From: Desulfobacterales bacterium
Lineage (GTDB): Bacteria; Desulfobacterota; Desulfobacteria; Desulfobacterales; JAUWMJ01
Assembly (NCBI GenBank): GCA_030613225.1
Contig: JAUWMJ010000152.1
Coordinates: 1-7,290, forward strand
Length of the DNA stretch: 7,290 bases
Reading direction: 5' to 3'
Shown piece by piece: positions 1-6,836 of this stretch (position 1 is its first letter; each line of letters opens with the position of its first letter). The notes below the pieces were generated by a model. That model was not told the DNA's origin. It saw only the letters and a list, made by a program, of their open reading frames with translations, and ran no database searches. The position numbers and the translations under genes were made by a program.

Positions 1-187
1 AAACTTTATTAATTTAAGGATAAAAAAAGCCGATCCCTGGGTAAAAGGTGATACCGCTTCAGGAGACACCAAACCTGCAACACTTGAAACAGGATATTCA
101 ATACAGGTTCCCACCTTTATTGAGGAGGGAGAACTCGTTAAAATAGATACGAGAACAGGTGAATATGTGGAAAGGGTGAAGGAATAG
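1..187 (+). CDS. efp: Elongation factor P, C-terminal fragment (5' end outside window)
   Basis: This is the last 61 codons of translation elongation factor P, the cytosolic tRNA-mimicking protein that binds between the ribosomal P and E sites and relieves stalling at consecutive prolines. Reading from base 2, the frame is open to a TAG at 185-187. It encodes the conserved C-terminal OB domain: a [17 protein letters not shown] stretch, then [26 protein letters not shown]. The [26 protein letters not shown] pattern is the EF-P C-terminal signature and ends at the family's normal place, so the 3' end is intact. The N-terminal KOW domain and the modified lysine or arginine tip lie upstream of the window. 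The fragment is far too short to be YeiP, whose C-terminus also differs. The next gene starts 77 bases downstream on the same strand, with no clear terminator between, so read-through is possible, but no functional link is expected. Confidence 0.95.
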   Translation, partial: NFINLRIKKADPWVKGDTASGDTKPATLETGYSIQVPTFIEEGELVKIDTRTGEYVERVKE

Positions 188-264
188 GTGGTGTGTCTAA
201 GTCGGAATTTTTATGAATTAATCATTTATTAAATTAGCATCAGCCCTGATATATATTTGAAATC

Positions 265-1170
265 ATGACGACAGGCATCATATTCGACATTAAACGATAT
301 GCCATACATGACGGCCCGGGAATCCGAACCACGGTTTTTATGAAAGGGTGCCCACAGGCCTGCCGGTGGTGCCACAACCCGGAAGGCATTGAACCGGCAC
401 CCTTTTTGGCCTACAAAAAAGAGAGATGCATCCGTTGCGGAGAGTGTGTCGAAAACTGTCCTGAACAAGCACTTTGTCTTGAAGCAGAAGGTGTTGTCCC
501 TTCCGGTTCGCCATGCACGAATTGCTTCACCTGTACGGAAATCTGCCCTGCCGAAGCACGTGAAAAGGTTGGCAGAAAGTTGACGGCACTGGAGCTATTC
601 AGTGAGATTCAAAAGGACATCCCTTTTTACGACACTTCCCGAGGCGGTGTCACGTTTTCCGGGGGAGAACCGCTGATGCAAGTTGAATTTCTGGTCGAAC
701 TGCTTAAATTGTGTGGAGATGAACACATACACAGAGCCGTCGACACAACCGGTCATGCAAGCTATGAAAACCTTATGTCGGTCGCTGAGCAAACCGACCT
801 TTTTCTTTTTGACTTGAAAATGATGGATTCAGATAAACATGAAAAATACACCGGAGTATCCAACCAACTGATCCTTGATAATTTACGGCAACTGGCACAA
901 AAAGAGATCGATCTAATTATACGGATACCCTTGATTCCTGGCGTCAATGACGACGTGGAAAACCTGGATCGAACCGGATCGTTTCTGAATAGCTTAACTG
1001 GGGTAAAAAAAGTGCATATTTTACCTTATCACGATTTTCAAAAAAGCAAATTTAACCGGTTCGAGATGCACTATAGTAACGGGAATATAACACTGCCTAA
1101 TAGAGACATGATATTAAATGCAAAAAAACGCCTGGAAAACTTCGATCTAGAGGTGGCTATAGGAGGTTAA
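265..1170 (+). CDS. Glycyl radical enzyme activase (radical SAM, HypD-activase type)
   Basis: This 301-residue radical SAM enzyme cleaves S-adenosylmethionine and abstracts a hydrogen from the glycine of its partner glycyl radical enzyme, here surely the gene 5 bases downstream. The N-terminus reads GIIFDIKRYAIHDGPGIRTT, the usual opening of this family. The radical SAM cluster ligands are C29, C33 and C36 (CX3CX2C, followed by HNPEG). An inserted ferredoxin-like domain carries two complete CX2CX2CX3C sites, at C55/C58/C61/C65 and C84/C87/C90/C94, for two auxiliary [4Fe-4S] clusters. The SAM-binding SGGEP motif is at 132-136 and DLK at 183-185. Length is typical. Pyruvate formate-lyase activase lacks the ferredoxin insert, so this belongs with the activases of dehydratase and decarboxylase type enzymes. 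The start is fixed by an in-frame TGA at 247 and by the family's usual N-terminus, although no Shine-Dalgarno sequence is visible before it. Confidence 0.95.
   Translation: MTTGIIFDIKRYAIHDGPGIRTTVFMKGCPQACRWCHNPEGIEPAPFLAYKKERCIRCGECVENCPEQALCLEAEGVVPSGSPCTNCFTCTEICPAEAREKVGRKLTALELFSEIQKDIPFYDTSRGGVTFSGGEPLMQVEFLVELLKLCGDEHIHRAVDTTGHASYENLMSVAEQTDLFLFDLKMMDSDKHEKYTGVSNQLILDNLRQLAQKEIDLIIRIPLIPGVNDDVENLDRTGSFLNSLTGVKKVHILPYHDFQKSKFNRFEMHYSNGNITLPNRDMILNAKKRLENFDLEVAIGG
1161..1166 (+). promoter_or_regulatory. Strong ribosome binding site of the glycyl radical enzyme
   Basis: AGGAGG lies 9 bases before the ATG at 1176 and overlaps the final Gly-Gly codons of the activase. It confirms that start and implies tight co-translation of the two genes, with much stronger initiation for the enzyme than for the activase, which has no visible Shine-Dalgarno. 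This fits the usual need for far more enzyme than activase. Confidence 0.85.
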
Positions 1171-1175
1171 TCGAA

Positions 1176-3536
1176 ATGAATGAGAGAATCAAACGGCTTC
1201 GGCAGCAGAGCTTCGAAGCAGTCCCCAGCATATCGATCGAACGTGCGCTTTTGGAGACCGAATTCTATAAGGCCCATTTAGGGAAACACTCGACACCGGT
1301 CATGCGGGCGATGTTCTTCAAATACCTCTGTGAAAAAAAGACTCTTTACATCGGCAAAGACGAATTAATCATAGGCGAGCGTGGCCCTGTGCCAAAATCG
1401 GTTCCGACCTTTCCGGAACTGACCTGCCACACTGGCGAAGATCTCAAAATCTTGAAAAATCGTGACATGACCCCTTTTAAAATATCTGAAGCAGACATCA
1501 ACATCTATAAAACTCAGGTTCTCCCTTACTGGAAGGGTAGAAGCATGCGGGACCGCGTATTTGACCAGGTCCCTGAAGAGTGGTCGGCCGCATACAAGGC
1601 CGGTCTCTTTACGGAATTCATGGAACAGCGCGCTCCCGGACACACCACCCTCGATGACATGATTTATAAAAAGGGAATGTTCGATTTTAAGCAGGAGATC
1701 GCCCAGAGCATTTCGTCGCTCGATTATCTAAACGACCCGGAGGCGTCAGACAAGGCAGAAACGTTGAAGGCCATGGAAATCGCATGCGATGCCGCCATTG
1801 TCTTTGCCGAAAGACATGCAGATCTGGCAGAAAAACTGGCACTAACCGAGGAAGATGAGGTTCGAAAAGAGGAACTATTGAACATTTCACGGGTCTGCCA
1901 TAGGGTGTCGACGCATGCCCCAAGGGATTTTTGGGAGGCGCTGCAGATGTACTGGTTTGTCCACCTGGGTACCATCACGGAACTCAACGGTTGGGATGCC
2001 ATGAACCCAGGCCATTTGGATCAACACCTGACACCGTTTTATAAAAAAGGAATTGCCGACGGGGCACTTGACCATGAGAAAGCCAAAGAACTGCTCAGCT
2101 GTTTCTGGATCAAGTTTAACAACCATCCGGCCCCGCCAAAGGTCGGGGTTACTGCCAAAGAAAGCGGGACCTATAACGACTTTACGAACATCAACCTTGG
2201 TGGAGTGAAACGGGACGGAACCGACGGGGTCAGCGAGGTGTCCTACATCATTTTGGAAGTGATCGATGAACTGCACATACTTCAGCCGCAAAGCAACGTT
2301 CAGATAAGCGAAAAGACACCGAATCATTTTCTAAACGCTGCCTGCCGGGTGATCCGAAAAGGATACGGCTATCCATCGGTGTTCAATACCGATGAAGTGA
2401 TCATGGAACAACTCCGGACTGGTAAGACAATCGAGGATGCACGTGAAGGAGGTTGCAGCGGGTGTATCGAGACAGGAGCGTTCGGCAAGGAGGCTTACAT
2501 CCTCACCGGGTATCTGAATGTACCCAAGCTCCTAGAACTGGCACTGTATAACGGGGTCGATCCGATATCCGGTCAAAAAGTTGGCTTGGCGACTGGCGAC
2601 CCCAAAGGCTTCGAATCCTTCGATGAGTTGTATGATGCATTCGTGAGCCAGCTGAACATGATTGTCGACCTGAAAAACCGTGTTAACAATTACATTGAGC
2701 GGATGTTTGCATCGCATATGCCGGCGCCCTTTCTGTCAGTGGGCATCCGAGACTGTATCGTCAAAGGAAAGGATTATTACAATGGAGGCCCACGCTACAA
2801 CACCAACTACATCCAATGCTGCGGCATCGGTACTATCTCTGACAGCCTTTCTGCTATAAAAACCCAGGTTTTCAATCAGCGTACCATAACCATGGAACAG
2901 TTGCTGAACGCAATGAGCTGCAACTTCAAAGGTCACGAAGCTCTCCGCCTCCGCCTGAAGAACAAAACACCGTTTTTCGGCAATGACGACGACCGGGCTG
3001 ACCATCTCATGCAGCGGGTGTATGCCTCTTTGTTCGACGCCATCGACGGAAAACCCAATACCAAGGGAGGTGCGTATCATTTGAACATGCTTTCAACCAC
3101 CTGCCACATATATTTCGGCAAAATGCTGGGGGCGACACCCAATGGAAGGCTGGCAGGAAAACCCATTTCCGACGGCACTTCGCCATCCCACGGTGCAGAT
3201 CGTAACGGGCCTACGGCCGTTATTAAATCTCTGGGCAAAATGGACCAGATCAAATCGGGAGGAACTTTGCTGAATCAGCGGTTTCTGCCGGATCTTCTTG
3301 CAACGAAAGAGGATATCAGCAAACTCGTGCACCTCATCCGAACCTATTTTAGACTGAACGGGCATCACATCCAGTTCAACATCGTGGACACCAGGACACT
3401 CAAAAAAGCCCAGGCCTCCCCTGATGACTACCGGGATTTGCTGGTGCGTGTCGCTGGATACAGTGATTATTTCGTGGACTTAGATGAGTATCACCAGCAG
3501 GAGATTATTGAAAGAACTGAGCACGAGTCTTTTTAA
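1176..3536 (+). CDS. hypD: Glycyl radical enzyme, probable trans-4-hydroxy-L-proline dehydratase (HypD-like)
   Basis: This is a full-length 786-residue glycyl radical enzyme of the cytosolic PFL-like superfamily. The glycyl radical loop VRVAGYS is at 757-763 with radical Gly761. The thiyl-radical loop GGCSGCIETG is at 425-434 with Cys430 and the general base Glu432 (the CxE pattern of dehydratases and related eliminases). Residues I recall as important in Clostridioides difficile HypD (H160, D339, F340, C434, E436, Y450, T645, G765) all have counterparts at a constant offset of four: H156, D335, F336, C430, E432, Y446, T641, G761. HypD removes water from trans-4-hydroxy-L-proline to give pyrroline-5-carboxylate, which ProC reduces to proline. 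No proC lies in the window. The closest alternative is HplG-type hydroxyproline ring-opening, which I cannot separate by eye. Choline lyase, benzylsuccinate synthase and pyruvate formate-lyase do not fit. The activase lies immediately upstream. The family call is near certain; the substrate is probable. Confidence 0.8.
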   Translation: MNERIKRLRQQSFEAVPSISIERALLETEFYKAHLGKHSTPVMRAMFFKYLCEKKTLYIGKDELIIGERGPVPKSVPTFPELTCHTGEDLKILKNRDMTPFKISEADINIYKTQVLPYWKGRSMRDRVFDQVPEEWSAAYKAGLFTEFMEQRAPGHTTLDDMIYKKGMFDFKQEIAQSISSLDYLNDPEASDKAETLKAMEIACDAAIVFAERHADLAEKLALTEEDEVRKEELLNISRVCHRVSTHAPRDFWEALQMYWFVHLGTITELNGWDAMNPGHLDQHLTPFYKKGIADGALDHEKAKELLSCFWIKFNNHPAPPKVGVTAKESGTYNDFTNINLGGVKRDGTDGVSEVSYIILEVIDELHILQPQSNVQISEKTPNHFLNAACRVIRKGYGYPSVFNTDEVIMEQLRTGKTIEDAREGGCSGCIETGAFGKEAYILTGYLNVPKLLELALYNGVDPISGQKVGLATGDPKGFESFDELYDAFVSQLNMIVDLKNRVNNYIERMFASHMPAPFLSVGIRDCIVKGKDYYNGGPRYNTNYIQCCGIGTISDSLSAIKTQVFNQRTITMEQLLNAMSCNFKGHEALRLRLKNKTPFFGNDDDRADHLMQRVYASLFDAIDGKPNTKGGAYHLNMLSTTCHIYFGKMLGATPNGRLAGKPISDGTSPSHGADRNGPTAVIKSLGKMDQIKSGGTLLNQRFLPDLLATKEDISKLVHLIRTYFRLNGHHIQFNIVDTRTLKKAQASPDDYRDLLVRVAGYSDYFVDLDEYHQQEIIERTEHESF

Positions 3537-3645
3537 CGTTCAGATCAATACCATCCACAAAAAAATAAGGTTATCATAATAGATGATTGAGCTCGCTGGT
3601 GGAGAAATGCAAAATCTCTTTGTTGCGAGAATCTCAGGTTAAAAG
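3537..3645. other. Convergent intergenic gap
   Basis: This 109-base gap separates the glycyl radical enzyme from the convergent HAD gene. It has only weak 4-5 base stems, such as GGAGA/TCTCT near 3601-3619. No GC-rich hairpin with a T-run is visible on either strand, so I cannot place a terminator for either operon. Confidence 0.5.
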
Positions 3646-4488
3646 CTAATCAAAGTAGTCAAGAAGTTGAACAAGATCTGTTATAACAATATCAGCAGAC
3701 ACGTTTTTACAAACAAGTTCATCTTTTCTTAATCTAAGAGATCTTGCATCTCCTGCAAAAAGCCCTGTCTTGAAACCTTGTTTTTGAGCAGGATAGATAT
3801 CATTTAATATATCATTCCCTAGATAAAGAACCGAATCTGTTGGAATATTCATATCCTTAAGGCTTGAGGATGCAACTTCGAAGAGAAAAGAAGAGGGCTT
3901 TGCATGTCCGAATTCGTAAGAAAAGAGGATAAGGTTCGGCTCGAATCCAAGATTTTTCAGGTCTGATTTTAAAAACCAGTCAAAGAGAAAAGGAGTAAAA
4001 AACTGGGCGTTTGAGATAATTCCCAATGTGATATGTCTGATTTTTAATTTCCACAGCACTTGTTTTAGATGGGGCATGGGATAAGCAGGATTGACAATAA
4101 GCTCAAACTCAAGTGCAAAAGCCCTGGCCCTCTTAAGATTATCATCTCCAAGAACACTCATCCATATCTTATCTATCTGGATTTCAGGAAAGTCTATTCC
4201 CTTTTTCTTTAAGTTTGCATGATTTTTTTCAATAGTGCCGAAAAAATCTTTTAAAAGCGTTTTGGCATTTCTTTTTATTTTGAATCTTTCACGCAGATGC
4301 TCAATTTTATCTGTTTCCTGCGAAATCTTTTTAACAGTACCTATATCCCCTGAAGCGCTGATAAACAATGTGCCGTAAATATCGAAAAGTATGCATTTGA
4401 TTTTTTTATCAAGTTTTCCGCTTTGATTTAAAGGCGTTGGAAGAGGGGAGAGAGGGATTAAATATTTTTCAAACAGATCTTTATTCAC
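3646..4488 (-). CDS. HAD-superfamily hydrolase lacking the second motif I aspartate
   Basis: This 280-residue cytosolic protein has a HAD fold. Motif I is FDIYGTL with nucleophile Asp36. Motif II is ISNAQ with Ser159-Asn160. Motif III is the Lys197 of GHAKPS. Motif IV is LGNDILND with Asp226 and Asp230, followed by the usual A-K-GFKTGLF tail. Between motifs I and II lies a helical insert (about 45-150), which is a type-C1 cap. The residue two after the nucleophile is Tyr38, as in the DAYGTL motif of haloacid dehalogenases. Phosphatases normally have an acid/base Asp there, so phosphatase activity should not be assumed. About 30 extra residues precede motif I. The start is a GTG at 4488 that overlaps the end of the glycosyltransferase gene by 8 bases. 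No good Shine-Dalgarno is visible, which suggests translational coupling. The gene is AT-rich like the rest of the minus-strand set. The substrate cannot be read; from context it is probably a product or precursor of the glycosyltransferase. Confidence 0.85.
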   Translation of the reverse strand: MNKDLFEKYLIPLSPLPTPLNQSGKLDKKIKCILFDIYGTLFISASGDIGTVKKISQETDKIEHLRERFKIKRNAKTLLKDFFGTIEKNHANLKKKGIDFPEIQIDKIWMSVLGDDNLKRARAFALEFELIVNPAYPMPHLKQVLWKLKIRHITLGIISNAQFFTPFLFDWFLKSDLKNLGFEPNLILFSYEFGHAKPSSFLFEVASSSLKDMNIPTDSVLYLGNDILNDIYPAQKQGFKTGLFAGDARSLRLRKDELVCKNVSADIVITDLVQLLDYFD

Positions 4489-5890
4489 TGTATTCGCACC
4501 ATTTTAGCAGGCTGAAATGACGAGGATCAAGGAAACAGGATAAAAGCATTTTTTTATCAATACTGTGTGATACAGAATTATTCGAAACTTTTTTATATAT
4601 TTCAATGAGTTTTTCTTTATATATGTCTTTGCTGTAATTTGTAAAAACAGCCTTCATATTACTTTTTATCAAACTTTGTTTATCCGGCACAATACCCACA
4701 GATGCAAGATAAGGATTAAGTCTGATTAATTCTTTTTTTTCATTCTTGCTCGACATTATATGAGAGATTATATTTTTTTGAAACGATTCATCAAGAAGAG
4801 CAAAATCAATTTTTTCATTTTTTATAACCTGAGAAAATATATTATCTATGCTTGATTTATCAATATCATAGTTAAGCAGTTTACAGTTTTTTAAAATACA
4901 GACTTTCCATTTATTATAAAAAATTTTTTTCCCGATCCATTCCACAGGTACAAGCAGCTCTGAATAGAGATGATCAAGATTAATCCCGTTGTTTTCAAAA
5001 TCACGGCATATATCCGGGAGCTTTCTTCCCCAGATAACCTTTTTTGCACACCAGGGTTCAATAAATGAGAATCCAAAACCTTCGCTTATACTTGTCGTAA
5101 TAAGGAACCTGGACGATAAGACAAGGTTTGAAAAAACATTTTTTAGTCCAGATTCAAATTCAACATTAAGATTTTTGTTTTTTACAAAATTTATCCATCC
5201 TGCATAGCTATGAAAGTCTGCCGGGCTGTTAGGCGGAAGCGTGATGGAAAGCCTTTCATGGTTTTTGAAAAAAAGTGACAAAAGGATTGCTTCTCCAATA
5301 TTTTTTCTCCTGATAGCGCGTATGGGATAAAGTACAATCTTATCAGCATAATCAACCCTATTTCTTAAAGAAACAGGTTCAACCATATTGAAAATTTTAT
5401 GCAGGCCTTCTTTCTTAAGGCCGGCTTTTAGTAAAATATCGTAATCACGGGAGTTAATCACTCCGTAATGACAATCAGACAAATATTGATCAAAAAAATA
5501 GACCCTGGGGCGACCATCTTCAGCAAAATCATGGATCTGCAGAAAAAGATTTACATTTCTTTGCTGAAGTTCTTTTAATACTTTTAAAAAATTAGTGTTT
5601 TTTGCAAGGGTGGGGTTGTGCACATGCAGAACATCACAGTTGTCCTTGAATTTTAGTGAAATCGCTTCGAGTATAGCTTCAGCGACTTTCCCGGGAGACA
5701 ATGCCTTTTGTGAAGATTTGGTGTAACCGAGTCCGGGAATAAATACGGTTTCAGCAGGGAAGGGCGATTTTTGATCAGAGCCGGTTAGTACGAGAAGATC
5801 AGATTCATCCCTGATAGCTTTGATCTGTTGTTTTAAAACAGTTGTAACACCACCTGTTTTGAGATGATAGTGGATAAAGGCAATCTTCAT
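4481..5890 (-). CDS. GT4-like glycosyltransferase with long C-terminal extension
   Basis: This 469-residue protein appears to be a retaining GT-B glycosyltransferase of the GT4-like type, which moves a sugar from a nucleotide-sugar donor to an unknown acceptor. The N-terminus MKIAFIHYHLKTGGVTTVL has the first Rossmann strand and the Gly13-Gly14 acceptor loop. LHVHNP (88-93) and QIHDF (118-122) are typical of the N-terminal domain. The C-terminal domain opens with YPIRAIRRKNI (188-198), whose Arg and Lys normally bind the donor phosphates. It carries the EX7E motif as Glu270 and Glu278 in SISEGFGFSFIEPW. Residues from about 320 to 469 lie beyond the recognisable fold and have no motif I know. 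No signal peptide or membrane span is seen. The ATG at 5890 is the natural family start, with only a weak AGG upstream. The HAD hydrolase gene overlaps its end. It could make a glycosylated small molecule or a surface glycan; the sequence does not decide. Confidence 0.82.
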   Translation of the reverse strand: MKIAFIHYHLKTGGVTTVLKQQIKAIRDESDLLVLTGSDQKSPFPAETVFIPGLGYTKSSQKALSPGKVAEAILEAISLKFKDNCDVLHVHNPTLAKNTNFLKVLKELQQRNVNLFLQIHDFAEDGRPRVYFFDQYLSDCHYGVINSRDYDILLKAGLKKEGLHKIFNMVEPVSLRNRVDYADKIVLYPIRAIRRKNIGEAILLSLFFKNHERLSITLPPNSPADFHSYAGWINFVKNKNLNVEFESGLKNVFSNLVLSSRFLITTSISEGFGFSFIEPWCAKKVIWGRKLPDICRDFENNGINLDHLYSELLVPVEWIGKKIFYNKWKVCILKNCKLLNYDIDKSSIDNIFSQVIKNEKIDFALLDESFQKNIISHIMSSKNEKKELIRLNPYLASVGIVPDKQSLIKSNMKAVFTNYSKDIYKEKLIEIYKKVSNNSVSHSIDKKMLLSCFLDPRHFSLLKWCEYSE

Positions 5891-5944
5891 TGAGACTTAA
5901 CCTGGCAACATAACTTATCAACTCTATTTAGCAATAGCTTTTTT

Positions 5945-6123
5945 GTAACCGTTCACGGGTTCAAAGGTTCAGGGGTTCAAGGTTGCATTCTTGTCTTTCT
6001 GATAATTTGCGACGCATCGGCAATTATGTGGCAAAACCAGTATTTTTTACGAGAACTTCGGGTCTTCAATTTTGTCCTTGACCCTAACCCAGAACGTTGA
6101 ACCTTGAACCTGTGAACGGTTAC
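5945..6123. repeat. Inverted-repeat element with GGTTCAA heptads
   Basis: The ends carry a perfect 12-base inverted repeat, GTAACCGTTCAC at 5945-5956 and its complement at 6112-6123. The match extends to about 20 bases with one mismatch. Just inside the left end, GGTTCA recurs at 5958, 5966 and 5974, followed by GGTT at 5981. Just inside the right end, TTGAACC (the complement of GGTTCAA) stands in tandem at 6097-6110. The outer right base abuts the stop codon of the FHA gene at 6126-6124. The roughly 110-base core has no open reading frame of note. It fills most of the 233-bp gap between the FHA and glycosyltransferase genes. It may be a small non-autonomous mobile element or a dispersed intergenic repeat. 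As RNA, the ends could fold into a long stem and affect read-through into the glycosyltransferase gene. I see no clear target-site duplication. Confidence 0.7.
6002..6027. repeat. Short hairpin inside the repeat element
   Basis: ATAATTTGC at 6002-6010 pairs with GCAATTAT at 6020-6027 (8 pairs with one bulged T) around a 9-base loop, GACGCATCG. It lies in the core between the heptad arms. It has no adjoining T-run on either strand, so it is not a standard intrinsic terminator. Confidence 0.45.
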
Positions 6124-6834
6124 CTATTCTTTTGTAAAAAATTGCATCTTAACAGAGCCTAACTCGATGATATCGAATTCTTTAAGTGCAACCGATTCTC
6201 TTACGACTTTGTTGTTAACCTTTATTTTTGACATGCCCCCCACAAAGCTTAAGTAGAAGCCATTTGGCCTTTTACTTATGGTTGCAGCAGTCCGGCCAAC
6301 ACCGAGGCCGCTTGCTACAATATCGCAAGACGGGTCTTTACCAATTTTTATAAGCTTTTTTTCAAGTTCGACTTCACCATCTCCACCGGATAAGTATGAT
6401 AGAAAACCGCCGGGCATATTTTTTTTCATTATGGGGGAAAGAGTGTTCGAGTCACTCTTTGACATCATATCTCTGTATTTGCTCGTGTCCATTACCATTG
6501 TCTTGTCCATATCGCCGGAAGGACCTGCAGGACGGACTTCACCCTGACGGTATTCAAAGATGAGGGTATGCTTGCCTATGCTAATTATATCTCCGTGTTT
6601 AAGCCAGTGAGACGTCACAAGCCTTTCATTTACAAAGCAGCCGTTTTTGCTTTGCAGGTCTGTTAAGACAAAACCATCACCTACCGCGTCAATTTTTGCA
6701 TGGTGACCGGATACAGCTAGGTTTTCAACTACAATACTATTGTCGTTTTGCCTGCCAATGGTAATTGATATTTCTTTTTGAAGTGTAAAATCCTGGATTA
6801 CGTTGTCTATAAATTTTAGTGTTAACAATGGCAT
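6124..6834 (-). CDS. Protein with two FHA domains, phosphothreonine-binding signalling adaptor
   Basis: This 236-residue cytosolic protein has no signal peptide or membrane span. The first FHA domain (about 5-95) has all the hallmarks: IGRQ with Gly27-Arg28, the SGHH block with Ser42 and His45, TDLQSKNGCFVN with Asn64-Gly65, and a final HGDIISIG-LIFEY strand. It should bind phosphothreonine peptides. A polar linker (about 97-145) contains DKTMVMDTSKYR, with Thr112 and Thr117 as possible phosphoacceptors. A second FHA-like domain (about 152-235) keeps the fold pattern (IGKDPSCDIV, NGFYLSF, KVNNKVV, FDIIELG). It lacks the Ser/His binding pair, having GRTAATI instead, so it probably does not bind phosphopeptide in the usual way. 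The ATG at 6834 follows the phosphatase stop codon by 2 bases and has a good GAGGG upstream. Co-expression with a PP2C phosphatase points to a Ser/Thr kinase pathway whose kinase may lie beyond the window. Confidence 0.9.
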   Translation of the reverse strand: MPLLTLKFIDNVIQDFTLQKEISITIGRQNDNSIVVENLAVSGHHAKIDAVGDGFVLTDLQSKNGCFVNERLVTSHWLKHGDIISIGKHTLIFEYRQGEVRPAGPSGDMDKTMVMDTSKYRDMMSKSDSNTLSPIMKKNMPGGFLSYLSGGDGEVELEKKLIKIGKDPSCDIVASGLGVGRTAATISKRPNGFYLSFVGGMSKIKVNNKVVRESVALKEFDIIELGSVKMQFFTKE

Positions 6835-6836
6835 CT

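Noticed and set aside
229..468. 79-codon minus-strand frame at the activase start
   Set aside because: It is antisense to the radical SAM motif of the activase and shows no domain or ribosome binding site.
1887..2327. 146-codon open frame antisense to the glycyl radical enzyme
   Set aside because: It lies entirely opposite conserved active-enzyme sequence, including the Asp335 region, and has no recognisable motif or start site. It is a shadow frame.
1176..3536. Pyruvate formate-lyase, choline trimethylamine-lyase or benzylsuccinate synthase
   Set aside because: Pyruvate formate-lyase has adjacent Cys-Cys in the active site and an activase without ferredoxin sites. The HypD residue set including Asp335, Tyr446 and Thr641 argues against the other two, and no microcompartment genes or extra small subunits are nearby.
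3537..3645. Bidirectional intrinsic terminator between the convergent genes
   Set aside because: Only 4-5 base stems are present and none is followed by a T-run.
4989..5207. 72-codon plus-strand frame inside the glycosyltransferase
   Set aside because: It is antisense to the EX7E region of a well-supported gene and has no features of its own.
5945..6123. CRISPR array
   Set aside because: The heptad units are only 7-8 bases apart with no spacers, and the two arms are inverted rather than direct.
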